The position numbers were made by a program, and so were the translations under genes. Below, in pieces: positions 1 to 7,839 of a stretch of 64,000 nt of DNA. Position 1 is the stretch's first letter, and the number at the start of each line of letters is the position of its first letter. Under the pieces are notes generated by a model. The model made no database searches and had not been told where the DNA came from. It saw only the letters and a program-made list of their open reading frames with translations. This stretch comes from Timonella corticicola (GTDB taxonomy: Bacteria; Actinomycetota; Actinomycetes; Actinomycetales; Cellulomonadaceae). The DNA lies in NCBI RefSeq assembly GCF_042683685.1, contig NZ_JBHUOP010000001.1, positions 124,001 through 188,000 on the forward strand, given 5' to 3'.

Positions 1-1
1 T

Positions 2-115
2 GCCCCGGTCGTGATTCCGATCCCCGGCGCCTCGCGTCCTACGAGCATCCAAGACTCAGCCCGCGCGACGGAACTCACCCTCACGAGCGAACAGATCGCT
101 CGGCTATCCGCCTGA
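2..115 (+). CDS. Aldo/keto reductase, C-terminal fragment (cut by window start)
   Basis: The frame is open from the first complete codon to a TGA at 113-115. It encodes about 37 residues with the end typical of aldo/keto reductases: IPIPGASRPTSIQDSARA followed by LTSEQIARL. In this family the PGA-R-x-x-S-IQD stretch belongs to the loop that holds the 2'-phosphate of NADPH. The upstream part lies outside the window, so substrate and length are unknown. A second aldo/keto reductase starts 54 bases downstream on the same strand, which suggests a tandem pair. Confidence 0.75.
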   Translation, partial: APVVIPIPGASRPTSIQDSARATELTLTSEQIARLSA

Positions 116-169
116 TCCAGCCCCACAGTGCACAACCCACAAAAACTCATCAACCCGAAGAGAGACCAC

Positions 170-1102
170 ATGAAGACCTTCACTTTGCCCGGCACCGACA
201 TGGTGGTGCCAAACGTCATCCTCGGCCTGATGCGCATCCAGGACAAGAGCGATGATGAGGTGCGCACCCTCATCAGCACGGCACGCGATTCAGGTGTCAC
301 GTTCCTCGACCACGCGGCAGTCTACGGAAACGAGAAGCACGGCTGTGAACGGCGTTTCGCCGAGGCCATGCGGCTGTCGAGTTCGGAACGCGAACAGTTC
401 ACCATCCAAACCAAGGCGGGCATCATCAAGGATGGCCCCTACTTTGATTTCTCCTACGAGGAACTGATCCGTTCCGTCGACGGGTCGCTCAAGGCGCTGG
501 GCACCGACTACATCGACATCCTGCTCCTGCACCGCCCCGATGCACTGGTGGAGCCCGAAGAGGTGGCTCGGGCATTCGACGAGTTGTCCGCCTCCGGTAA
601 GGTGCGGGCGTTTGGTGTGTCAAACCAGACGCCGAACCAGATCGAGTTGCTGCGCAAGCAGGTGAAACAGCCGATTGTGGCGAACCAGTTGCAGTTGTCC
701 ATCACGCATTCGCCGATGGTTGCCCAAGGGCTCGCGATGAATATGCAGGGCTTGGACCAGTCAGTCGTTCGCGACGGCGGCGTGCTCGACTACTGTCGAC
801 TCAACGACATCACCGTTCAGGCGTGGTCTCCGTTCCAGGCTGGGTTCTTCGACGGGCCGTTCCTCGGCTCGGACCGCTACCCGGAGTTGAATGCCGTGGT
901 GGACCGTCTCGCGGAGAAGTACGGCGTTCCGGCTGAGGCCATCGCGGTTGCCTGGATTACCCGTCACCCAGCGCAGATGCAGGTTGTGCTCGGCACGACC
1001 ACTCCGCAACGGGTTGCTGCGGCAGCTCTTGGCTCGGACATCGCGCTCACGCGTGCCGAATGGTATGAACTGCTACGCGCGGGTGGTTACACGATCCCTT
1101 AA
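170..1102 (+). CDS. Aldo/keto reductase (YdhF-like)
   Basis: A 310-residue NADPH-dependent aldo/keto reductase, expected to be a cytosolic TIM barrel. The catalytic set is visible: FLDHAAVYG (Asp and the Tyr proton donor, about residues 44-52), the TK of the IQTKAG strand, and His in LLLHRPD. Further landmarks are the FGVSN strand and WITRHPAQMQVVLGTT, the cofactor-binding end. The AWSPFQ and MNMQGLDQ stretches resemble the E. coli YdhF type more than the short 2,5-diketogluconate reductases. The ATG at 170 is chosen because a GAAGAGAG ribosome site precedes it; a GTG at 128 would add 14 unconserved residues. The substrate cannot be read from the sequence. Confidence 0.85.
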   Translation: MKTFTLPGTDMVVPNVILGLMRIQDKSDDEVRTLISTARDSGVTFLDHAAVYGNEKHGCERRFAEAMRLSSSEREQFTIQTKAGIIKDGPYFDFSYEELIRSVDGSLKALGTDYIDILLLHRPDALVEPEEVARAFDELSASGKVRAFGVSNQTPNQIELLRKQVKQPIVANQLQLSITHSPMVAQGLAMNMQGLDQSVVRDGGVLDYCRLNDITVQAWSPFQAGFFDGPFLGSDRYPELNAVVDRLAEKYGVPAEAIAVAWITRHPAQMQVVLGTTTPQRVAAAALGSDIALTRAEWYELLRAGGYTIP

Positions 1103-1594
1103 GGTGGCGTTGCCGTTGGGCTCGTTTTATTGCGGCCAGCGGAACCGTGGTTCTCGAAGAACTGTCAGTTCCGCTGGCCTTATCTGTTCCATTCGTTTCA
1201 TGTGTTCCGTTGGCTGTTCTCTTGGCGACGAGCCGGAAACTCGGCCAGTTTGCCTGCGTTCCAGCGGTTCACTTTGTACCGGGAGAACCTGCCTAACTCG
1301 CGACTCATGTGCTGGAATCCCTTCGTGAACGACTCGTGCTGAGGGACCTACTCAAGGAAATCAAAAGACTCGCTCCGCGATGCGAGGCAGAGCATCTTAC
1401 CTGCAGAGACGCTGTTCGAGATGCCGATCAACCGGATCATTACTACGATGAATAAAGGCCCGGTTGAAACGAGTACCCGCGTTCTGGTGTGATCGTCAGC
1501 GGTGGAAAGTTCGGGCCTACAGGTTGGTGATTCGGCCTGACCAATGCCCCCACAAGGGCGCAGTAAATCAGAAGCAATCACGAAGGAGCACACC
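1103..1594. other. Non-coding stretch with hairpin, no supported gene
   Basis: Almost 490 bases without a convincing gene. The short open frames here (for example 1130-1342) have no recognisable domain and no ribosome site. Beyond the hairpin at 1135-1179, several variants of a GTTCC-GCTGG core recur between 1165 and 1275, so the region may be decayed repeat DNA. Nothing else is identifiable. Confidence 0.4.
1135..1179. terminator. Nested perfect inverted repeat (terminator-like hairpin)
   Basis: GGCCAGCGGAAC at 1135-1146 is matched exactly by GTTCCGCTGGCC at 1168-1179. Inside the loop is a second dyad, GTTCT-CGA-AGAAC. The element starts 33 bases after the aldo/keto reductase stop and is followed by TTAT, so it could end that transcript. 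The nesting is more elaborate than a simple intrinsic terminator. Confidence 0.55.
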
Positions 1595-2143
1595 ATGTCT
1601 CATCTGACAGGCAAACAGGTCGCGATTCTGGCGACTGACGGATACGAAGACTCCGAACTCATTGAGCCATTGAAGGCTCTGCGAGAGCACAACGCCATCG
1701 TGGACATCATTGCACCCGAGGCAGGCTCGATTCGGGGAAAGAACGGGCACGAAGAACCCGTCACTGTGACAACTGCCGCAGCGGACGCAGCAAAGTATGA
1801 CGCGTTGGTTCTTCCCGGTGGAGTGGTCAACAGCGACAACATCCGACTCGACTCATTCGCGGTTGAACTTACCCGCGACTTCTTTGAACAACACAAACCG
1901 GTTGGCGCTATCTGCCATGCTCCGTGGATCTTGGCCGATGCGGCTGTGCTGAAAGGACGCACCGTCACCTCGTTCAAGAGCCTCAAGACAGACCTCCAGA
2001 ACGCGGGTGCCACGTGGGTGGACGAAGAAGTGGTCGTGGACCAAGGCCTCGTAACGAGCCGCACTCCTGACGATCTTCCAGCGTTCAACGCCAAACTGAT
2101 TGAAGAAATCGGTGAGGGGAAGCACGAGGGTCAAACCGCATAG
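1595..2143 (+). CDS. DJ-1/PfpI family protein (class I glutamine amidotransferase-like)
   Basis: A 182-residue single-domain protein covering the whole family length. The nucleophile elbow is GAICHAP with Cys107, and the acidic partner is Glu18 in the GYEDSEL stretch, as in the PfpI/YhbO branch. The domain runs from the VAILATDG strand to about residue 172. Family members are stress-linked glyoxalases, deglycases or peptidases; which activity applies is not decidable here. The start at 1595 follows an AAGGAG ribosome site (1583-1588). An upstream in-frame ATG at 1544 would add 17 residues lacking family similarity. The gene stands alone and is followed by a strong terminator. Confidence 0.88.
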   Translation: MSHLTGKQVAILATDGYEDSELIEPLKALREHNAIVDIIAPEAGSIRGKNGHEEPVTVTTAAADAAKYDALVLPGGVVNSDNIRLDSFAVELTRDFFEQHKPVGAICHAPWILADAAVLKGRTVTSFKSLKTDLQNAGATWVDEEVVVDQGLVTSRTPDDLPAFNAKLIEEIGEGKHEGQTA

Positions 2144-2168
2144 TTTATGGCCCGCATTCAGGAAATGG

Positions 2169-2199
2169 AAAACCCGCTCGGCTAAGCCGAGCGGGTTTT
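2169..2199. terminator. Bidirectional intrinsic terminator
   Basis: AAAACCCGCTCGGCT (2169-2183) and AGCCGAGCGGGTTTT (2185-2199) form a perfect 15-bp stem bounded by A and T runs. It lies between the PfpI gene and the tRNA on the opposite strand and can serve both convergent transcripts. Confidence 0.9.
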
Positions 2200-2228
2200 C
2201 ACGGTACGAGCTGTCTCAATTTCTCGAG

Positions 2229-2301
2229 TGGAGCTAAGGGGACTCGAACCCCTGACCCCCTGCATGCCATGCAGGTGCGCTACCAGCTGCGCCATAGCCC
2301 C
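2229..2301 (-). tRNA. tRNA-Ala (anticodon GGC)
   Basis: Read on the minus strand, 73 bases fold into a standard cloverleaf: acceptor GGGGCTA/TAGCTCC, D arm GCGC-AGCTGGTA-GCGC, anticodon arm CCTGC-ATGGCAT-GCAGG, and a T arm with TTCGAGT. The loop shows anticodon GGC. Acceptor position 3 is G opposite T at 70, the G3-U70 wobble that identifies alanine tRNA. CCA is not encoded after the discriminator A. Confidence 0.96.
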
Positions 2302-2420
2302 GTGCACTTCTGTGAAGGAAGCACTACTGATACTAGTGGATTGCTTAGGGCCAACGCCAATCGACTTGATGTGATCCACGTCAAACTAGCGTTTGAGATG
2401 CTGCCTATAGGCGACGGTGT

Positions 2421-2906
2421 CTAGCGTGGCCAGTTGTCGATAACGCTCTTGGCTTCCTTGAGGCCGAGTCCAGTGTGCTCACGCAAGGCCTTGATCGCGT
2501 TGATGAGTTTGCCCTCAGTAACCAGAGAGTCAATCTCGGCGCGGATATGGGCAGGCAACTCTGCGATGGGATCTTCGAGACTCAGTGAACGCGATGGTGG
2601 CGTTGCCGCACTCATGTCCCAGCGTTCCACTATGTCTTTCGCTTCCTTGAGGCCAAGGCTGGTGTGGTCCCGCAGTACCTTGATGGCCTCAATCTTCCGG
2701 CCGTCTTGAATAAGGCGCGTGATCTGGTCAGTGACATGGGCCGGCAGGTTATCGAGCGTAGTTTTTACTGGCGCGGCTTTGGCTCCGGTGTAGGGGTTCG
2801 CGCCAATCTGGTCGTACCGGCGAGGCTTCAGCAATACGACGATCAGGACGAGTACGACCGCAGCAACACCAGCCGCGATGATAAGCACTGTTGGGTTAGA
2901 CGTCAT
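2421..2906 (-). CDS. Membrane-anchored protein with two ribosomal L7/L12 C-terminal-like domains
   Basis: A 161-residue protein. Residues 7-27 form a single hydrophobic anchor followed by KPRRY, placing the rest in the cytosol. Two copies of the same fold follow, about residues 52-98 and 113-160. Each reads LPAH followed by a short helix, then IxAIKxLRxHTxLGLKEAKxxI, which is the helix-turn-helix core of the bL12 C-terminal domain that recruits translation GTPases to the ribosome. The N-terminal dimerisation and hinge parts of bL12 are absent, so this is not the ribosomal protein. Single-domain versions of such anchored L12-like proteins occur in actinobacteria; the tandem copy is less usual. 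The function is unknown; binding ribosome-associated factors at the membrane is inference. Confidence 0.7.
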   Translation of the reverse strand: MTSNPTVLIIAAGVAAVVLVLIVVLLKPRRYDQIGANPYTGAKAAPVKTTLDNLPAHVTDQITRLIQDGRKIEAIKVLRDHTSLGLKEAKDIVERWDMSAATPPSRSLSLEDPIAELPAHIRAEIDSLVTEGKLINAIKALREHTGLGLKEAKSVIDNWPR

Positions 2907-2978
2907 GACCTCATCCTATCGACGGACCGCACGGCTCGCAGGTGAGACTTGATGGGTTCGATGGGTTGGGCAGCGGAC

Positions 2979-3371
2979 CTATGGTTCCTCTGCAACGACC
3001 TCGACCTTGAAGCCCGCAGTATTCTCAAGCCAGCCCGCGTAATGTTCGCTTCCTCCAGCGTGAGGGTAGCGCTCGTGATACAGCGGCCTCCATCCGTGTG
3101 CGGGAGCCAATGCCATAATCGCGTCAACATGGGTACGATCCCCACCTTTGAACGCCAGGTGGTTGAGGCCTGGGCGCCTGCGATTATGTTCGGTGCCTGA
3201 AAGGTTTGGCGAGGTGGTGATCGTCAGATACGATCCGTCCGCATTCCACGTCACGCCTTCGCTCCATGCGGCCTCGTGAGTGAATCCTAACTGTTCGAGG
3301 AGCCACGCCCACTCGGTGTGCACCGACTTCAAGTCGGCTACCCACAACTCAACATGATGAAATCCCGGCAT
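2979..3371 (-). CDS. VOC (glyoxalase/bleomycin-resistance) family protein
   Basis: A 130-residue protein starting with the family signature FHHVELWVADL. The second half-module begins at GLNHLAFKG. Likely metal or active-site positions are His5/His6 and His72 of the NHLAF strand, with a late acidic position in the FKVEVVAEE strand. The size matches one paired beta-alpha-beta-beta-beta unit. Such proteins act as lyases, dioxygenases or drug-binding proteins; the substrate is not indicated. It is read toward the L7/L12-like gene, 72 bases away, so the two may be co-transcribed. Confidence 0.8.
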   Translation of the reverse strand: MPGFHHVELWVADLKSVHTEWAWLLEQLGFTHEAAWSEGVTWNADGSYLTITTSPNLSGTEHNRRRPGLNHLAFKGGDRTHVDAIMALAPAHGWRPLYHERYPHAGGSEHYAGWLENTAGFKVEVVAEEP

Positions 3372-3380
3372 CCCTCAACC

Positions 3381-3575
3381 CTAGCGGGTTTCGTTGTACG
3401 TGCTGTTTACTTCCCACTTCCCGACGAGTCGGGTATCCAGGCCTTCGGCCCACCTTTGGTCCGTCTCACCGTTGAAAGCAGAGCTGCTCCAGAATCGCTT
3501 GCGCGTAAGTTCTGTGTAGGTGGAGCATAGTTGATGGTAGCGTTGCATCGAACTTTCGGATGCTTCGAGCGTCAA
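3381..3575 (-). CDS. Possible small hypothetical protein
   Basis: An open frame of 64 codons on the minus strand between the VOC gene and a hairpin. It has no recognised domain, no signal peptide and no clear ribosome site, so it may not be a gene. It is mentioned because it occupies the only sizeable frame between 3372 and 3580. Confidence 0.2.
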   Translation of the reverse strand: MTLEASESSMQRYHQLCSTYTELTRKRFWSSSAFNGETDQRWAEGLDTRLVGKWEVNSTYNETR

Positions 3576-3580
3576 ATCAC

Positions 3581-3606
3581 AAGGCCCACACTCATGTGTG
3601 GGCCTT
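3581..3606. terminator. Hairpin terminator
   Basis: AAGGCCCACAC (3581-3591) pairs with GTGTGGGCCTT (3596-3606) around a TCAT loop, followed by TTGTGTTT on the plus strand. The stem is 11 bp and perfect. It marks the left edge of the accessory island. No plus-strand gene precedes it, which suggests that a gene once here has been lost. Confidence 0.65.
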
Positions 3607-3613
3607 TGTGTTT

Positions 3614-3757
3614 CTACAGTGGGGCCGTGTGAGTTCTTCGTCGTGTGGCTGCGGTGCCTTCGAAGAGATCAGTGGTGAGTATTTCGACGAGTTCACTGGG
3701 GTCCATGCCTAAAGCTGCAGAAATTCGCGTGAGGGAATTTGCTGTCAAAGTTTTCAC
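3614..3757 (-). pseudogene. Relic C-terminus of an XRE-type HTH regulator
   Basis: On the minus strand, translation from a GTG at 3757 to a TAG at 3616-3614 gives 47 residues containing VKTLTANSLTRISAALGMDP and then SELVEIL. This is the last helix pair of the lambda-repressor/XRE fold (compare the usual S-x-x-TLxRIAxALGVxPSELL). An in-frame stop at 3784-3782 cuts it from any upstream recognition helix, so the DNA-binding part is missing. It lies immediately downstream of the PIN-like gene. I read it as the remnant of a regulator lost when the island formed or decayed. Confidence 0.6.
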
Positions 3758-3794
3758 GGAACCAACAAATCGCAGTCTTTGCTAAGTTCCTCAG

Positions 3795-5906
3795 TCACGG
3801 TGCGGTAGACGAAGAGCTCCCGACACGGTCTTTAATACCTGCCACCATACGATGGTCGGCGCCTTCGATTTGATCTTGTGAGAACCCTGCATTCAAGAGC
3901 TTTGAAACTGATCTACGCTCAGCCCAATTCAGTTCCGCTTTGGAAAAGAACGACGTCACGTGCGGCATGAATGGCACAATGAAACCGAGAACACCAAGAA
4001 CCGTGAGAACCCAAGAAAGCGAGCCAAAAGGATGCTCGCTACTCATAGAAATCCACCATAGGAGCCAACTAAATAAGAGCAATACTGCGAAGCGAACAGC
4101 CCAGATGGCGAAGCGAAACTGTCGGTGGACAGTTGCCGCTGTGCGCTCCCGGATACGTCTGATCCTCTCTTGATCGGCTTTCTGGCTCTGATCAATCGTG
4201 CTCGCCATCTGATGTATCGTTACGCGGTGTGCCTCCGCCTCGGCTTCGGCTGCTTGCCGTGCGCTCACTTCGCGCGTCTTCTCTACAAGCGTCTGACGTG
4301 CTTGCACCTCTGCATTCGTGAGCTGAGACTCTAGGCTCACTACTTCGCGTTGGAGCGGCTCGGCAATTGAGTTTTGTACGCGCTCTAGAACTGAGAAGGG
4401 CAGGTCATTGCTTACCGCTTCCTCGTCTCCCAGTGTTTCGTACATAAAGGCGTCTCGGCCGATGCTGGTCGCGCGGAGGATCATCGCACCGTCCTGAGAA
4501 ACGGAACCCGCCTGCTCAAGTTTCTCGATCTCATCAACGTATTTCTTCCACAGAATCGGTGATGGCTGCATGCCTGCGTAAGCACTAGCCAGAACGATCT
4601 CTCGGGGCACTTCATCGGCAAGAGCGGAACTTCGTAACCACAGGATGCTGGCAATGGCTTCAGCTGTGACTGCTAATGGAAAAGCTGGACCATGGTTGAA
4701 TTCGCGTGCGCCGCGTACGAGGTTTGAATTTGATGAGATGAAGACAGCTTTGCAACGCTCAATAGTGCTTGACTGGTTGCCTTCCCTCAGCCTATGGATA
4801 GCCGAGATCGAGTGGACATCGTTGACCCGTGCGGCATCCTGAAGATAGTGCACACGTCTCTGAATAATGTTCTCAAGTTTGTTCTCATCAAGGCCGTACT
4901 CGTAGTATCCACCTGGCAGATCAATCACACTGATGCCTAGTTCAGTTACTTCCTTCTCAAGGCGCCCTCGGAGTTCTGCGATGTCAGCAGGTTCTGCTCC
5001 GATGTCAGTAAAATGCAGATAGCCGGTACTCGTTGAACGCGACAGGCTACCTCGACGTAGGGAACTCTCGATCGCCTCTAGAATGCCGTCAAGTTCAGAA
5101 AGCGAGTGTCGGAACATGGCCAGAGTCGCACCTTGCTTCGTTGCCAGAGCAAGGACATGCTTCATAGCAGTTTCAGGAACAGGGCCGTGGTATCCAAGCA
5201 AATCCATTACCACGGGCGAGTCGAGAACGAATATAAGTTGGGCAAGGGAATCACTCATATTAGACATATCCAGTTCAAGGACTGAAGCCAACATCGCGCC
5301 TTTTGCAGCCTCAACTACGTACCCGAAACGTACTTGGTCTGTTTTGTATAAGTTGTCAACGAACACAGAGACGACATAGTCGAGTCCAGTGCTTTCTGCG
5401 CGCACAGGCTGACTAGATGTAAGGCTGGCGCCGAGCAGGGGTACCGCATTCTTATCGAAGAACTCCGCCAAATGAGCGCTCAGGTCTCGTGTCGTGAGTT
5501 CAAGATGCTCTGGAAAATGGCTCTCGATGAATGCGGCTAACTGGGTAACTAATTCGGTCTGGCGGCTTCTATACTGCGTAACTTCTGCATTTAGATCAGG
5601 GAGTTCACTTATTGCGCGAGCGGTTAGGCGGATTGCACTATTACCTACGGGTGCAGTTAATCCCTGCTTATTTGTTCTTCTCAATAATCGTGGGAGGACG
5701 AGTGTAGGGATGCTTAGCCCAAACATCTCGCGGATCAGTTCTGAAACTGCGTTTCGTTCGACACTCTGAGAGTTTGAGTGCGCAATCGCTGACAAAACGA
5801 ACGGAACAAAGTTATCCAGGTAATTGGGGGCTTGAGCGTTGTAATTTGCGCGTAGAATCGCGTATCCAACTAGTGCAGTGCCGGGTGTGTTCATGTATCG
5901 TCTCAT
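3795..5906 (-). CDS. PIN-like nuclease domain protein with coiled coil and two membrane segments
   Basis: A 703-residue protein. Residues about 222-402 carry a PIN-like arrangement: a strand ending in Asp229 (FVLDSPVVMDLLG), Glu271 in a helix after a His-Ser-Leu-Ser segment, Asp363 in the VNDVHSISAI helix, and the strand AVFISSNSNL, where the usual fourth acid is replaced by Asn or Ser. Residues about 505-595 are a charged coiled coil. Two transmembrane segments follow at about 600-620 and 630-650, and then a cytosolic tail. PIN domains are metal-dependent RNases, but the replaced fourth residue leaves activity open. The gene is divergent from the helicase operon and shares its AT-richer control region, so it is probably part of the same defence cassette. 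The ATG at 5906 follows AAAGAAAG; an ATG at 5894 is an alternative. Confidence 0.55.
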   Translation of the reverse strand: MRRYMNTPGTALVGYAILRANYNAQAPNYLDNFVPFVLSAIAHSNSQSVERNAVSELIREMFGLSIPTLVLPRLLRRTNKQGLTAPVGNSAIRLTARAISELPDLNAEVTQYRSRQTELVTQLAAFIESHFPEHLELTTRDLSAHLAEFFDKNAVPLLGASLTSSQPVRAESTGLDYVVSVFVDNLYKTDQVRFGYVVEAAKGAMLASVLELDMSNMSDSLAQLIFVLDSPVVMDLLGYHGPVPETAMKHVLALATKQGATLAMFRHSLSELDGILEAIESSLRRGSLSRSTSTGYLHFTDIGAEPADIAELRGRLEKEVTELGISVIDLPGGYYEYGLDENKLENIIQRRVHYLQDAARVNDVHSISAIHRLREGNQSSTIERCKAVFISSNSNLVRGAREFNHGPAFPLAVTAEAIASILWLRSSALADEVPREIVLASAYAGMQPSPILWKKYVDEIEKLEQAGSVSQDGAMILRATSIGRDAFMYETLGDEEAVSNDLPFSVLERVQNSIAEPLQREVVSLESQLTNAEVQARQTLVEKTREVSARQAAEAEAEAHRVTIHQMASTIDQSQKADQERIRRIRERTAATVHRQFRFAIWAVRFAVLLLFSWLLWWISMSSEHPFGSLSWVLTVLGVLGFIVPFMPHVTSFFSKAELNWAERRSVSKLLNAGFSQDQIEGADHRMVAGIKDRVGSSSSTAP

Positions 5907-6356
5907 TCTTTCTTTGTGTCAGATTTGTGAGTAATCGAAAGGACCCCTCACGGATTGTACGGGCATCTATGTGCAGATGGTTTTGGTGTTCACGTTCTGG
6001 ACGTCAATCGGCATCTTTGATAGTGAACTGATTTAAAATTTTTTGTCCAAATCCTTTAAGAGAATATGAGTGGCTGAGTGTTAATTGGGTAGTTACGAAT
6101 AGGTGAACCTTCGTTCTTGTACTGTAATGCTCACCAACTATGGTGGATAAAAAGAATCTCAGTAGCATAGATGAGTCGATGATCTTGGGATCGGATGGGA
6201 GGTCGGGTATCGAGAGTTGCTGTCTTGATAGCAACTTGTGGAAAAGCCGCGTGGGCTTCGTGGTTTGTCGGAGGGGACTAGTATCCTGTTGATTGATGCA
6301 GCAGCCTATAGTTTTGTGCTGCTGACGTGGATCAACTGAAACCGGAGGGCTGAATC
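5907..6356. promoter_or_regulatory. AT-rich divergent control region of the island
   Basis: About 450 bases between the divergent PIN-like gene and the helicase operon. Base composition is clearly more AT-rich than the surroundings, with runs such as TTTAAAATTTTTT near 6032. Small dyads are present, including GTTGCT...AGCAAC (6219-6238) and CAGCAG...CTGCTG near 6299-6324. No gene is supported. The region should hold both promoters and any control of the island. The helicase start GTG at 6357 has a GGAGGG site at 6343-6348. Confidence 0.5.
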
Positions 6357-7667
6357 GTGCCGAGCACACCGTCGACCAGTCCTGTGGAGATCCAGATTGG
6401 TCAGCGTATCCGTGGTTTGGTGCCGCAGAGAATCGCCACGATTAAGGCGATTGACGTTGTTGATACCGATTTGCTCGATGTCTTCTATTCCGATGAAACG
6501 GGTGCGAGTGGTTCTCGGATGGTTACGCGCGGAGAGTGGGAGGCGTTCGAGGTTCTGTCGGAGGCCGACGTGGCTCCGGCGTTTACAGCGGATGCTGATG
6601 AGTTTCGTTTGGCTTCCGAAGCGCTGCGTATCAAGTATGCGGCGCTGTATGACCCGATGGCGGCGATCAACAGTTCTGATGTTGATCCGCTTCCGCACCA
6701 AATTCGCGCGGTGTATGAGGAGTTGCTTCCTCGAATCCCGTTACGGTTCCTGTTAGCGGATGATCCGGGTGCCGGTAAGACGATTATGGCGGGTCTGTAT
6801 CTGAAAGAACTGATGCTGCGGTCTGACTGTGAGCGCGCGATCATTGTGGCGCCTGGCGGCCTCGTTGAGCAGTGGCGTGAGGAACTGTCGCAGAAGTTTG
6901 ATCTCAAGTTTGAACTGTTCGGCCGCGAGATGGTGGATGAAGCTCAGGGACGTAATGTCTTCGCGGAGCACCCGTATCTGATTGTTCGTATGGATCAGGT
7001 TTCCCGGAGTGAGGATCTGCTCGAACAACTTGAAGATGTTTCGTGGGACGTCGCAATCGTCGATGAGGCTCACAGGATGTCGGCGCACTATTCGAATTGG
7101 GCGGGCGAGGTCACGGAGACTAAGCGTTTCAAATTGGGCCGCTTGCTTTCACGGACTGCTCATAACTTTTTGCTGATGACGGCTACTCCGCATGCAGGTA
7201 AGGAAGAGGACTTCCAACTGTTTATGTCGCTGCTTGACCCGGATAGGTTTGAGGGCAAGTACCGGCATGGTGTGCACCGTACGGATACCAGTGGCCTGAT
7301 GCGCCGTATGGTGAAGGAAGATTTGCTGACCTTTGAGGGTAAGCCACTGTTCCCGGAGCGCCACGCATACACGGTTGAGTACGACTTGAGCCCCGCTGAA
7401 CGCGATTTGTATGACCAGGTCACGGATTATGTGCGCACGGAAATGGGTCGTGCAGAGCGTATTGCTCAGGACGGCGATAAGAAACGTGGCAATAACGTCG
7501 GGTTCGCGTTGACGGTTCTTCAACGCCGCTTGGCATCCAGCCCGGAAGCGATCTTGCGTTCGCTTGAGCGCCGCCAGCAGCGCCTTGATGGTCGGTTGCG
7601 TGAAATGCAGCGTGCCCACATTACGCAAAGCACCCCAAATCTAGCGGGGGGGGGGCTCATTTGCTGA
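6357..7667 (+). CDS. SNF2-family helicase, N-terminal half (gene interrupted at a G10 tract)
   Basis: Residues 1-432 are a normal helicase ATPase lobe: Walker A DDPGAGKT (135-142), DEAH at 236-239, and the MTATPH motif III near residue 280. Reading then enters ten Gs (7646-7655) and stops at 7665-7667 after a short foreign tail. The homologous continuation lies in the next frame, directly after the tract. Deleting one G would give one protein of about 1196 residues spanning 6357-9948. As written, only the ATP-binding lobe is made, which should be inactive as a translocase. The gene leads a helicase-methylase-ATPase operon. A sequencing or assembly error at the homopolymer is the main alternative to phase variation. 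Confidence 0.85.
   Translation: MPSTPSTSPVEIQIGQRIRGLVPQRIATIKAIDVVDTDLLDVFYSDETGASGSRMVTRGEWEAFEVLSEADVAPAFTADADEFRLASEALRIKYAALYDPMAAINSSDVDPLPHQIRAVYEELLPRIPLRFLLADDPGAGKTIMAGLYLKELMLRSDCERAIIVAPGGLVEQWREELSQKFDLKFELFGREMVDEAQGRNVFAEHPYLIVRMDQVSRSEDLLEQLEDVSWDVAIVDEAHRMSAHYSNWAGEVTETKRFKLGRLLSRTAHNFLLMTATPHAGKEEDFQLFMSLLDPDRFEGKYRHGVHRTDTSGLMRRMVKEDLLTFEGKPLFPERHAYTVEYDLSPAERDLYDQVTDYVRTEMGRAERIAQDGDKKRGNNVGFALTVLQRRLASSPEAILRSLERRQQRLDGRLREMQRAHITQSTPNLAGGGLIC
7646..7655 (+). repeat. G10 homopolymer tract, candidate phase-variation switch
   Basis: Exactly ten consecutive G residues inside the helicase coding region. Upstream codons run in the frame of 6357; downstream homologous codons run in the frame of 7840. 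Nine or twelve Gs would join the frames, ten does not. The tract falls in a linker between the two helicase lobes, where an extra glycine would be tolerated. Poly-G slippage in the pglX gene of the Streptomyces Pgl system is an established actinobacterial precedent. Confidence 0.8.
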
Positions 7668-7839
7668 GTCATCCACAGGACGTGGTGACTCGGGATTTGA
7701 TGCCTTCCCGAACCTGTCGTTTGAAGAGTTAGCTGACCTCGACGAAGAATTAAGCGACCTTGAACGGCAACGTTTTGAGGAGCAGGTTGACGCGGTTGTT
7801 GATCTAGCGACAGCTGCGCAGACGATCCCTGAACTTAAA

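Noticed and set aside
1130..1342. 70-codon frame as a transposase remnant
   Set aside because: No catalytic or DNA-binding motif and no terminal inverted repeats that would flank an insertion sequence.
2229..2301. tRNA-Ala as integration site of the island
   Set aside because: I saw no second copy of the tRNA 3' end on the far side of the island and no integrase; two ordinary genes separate the tRNA from the island.
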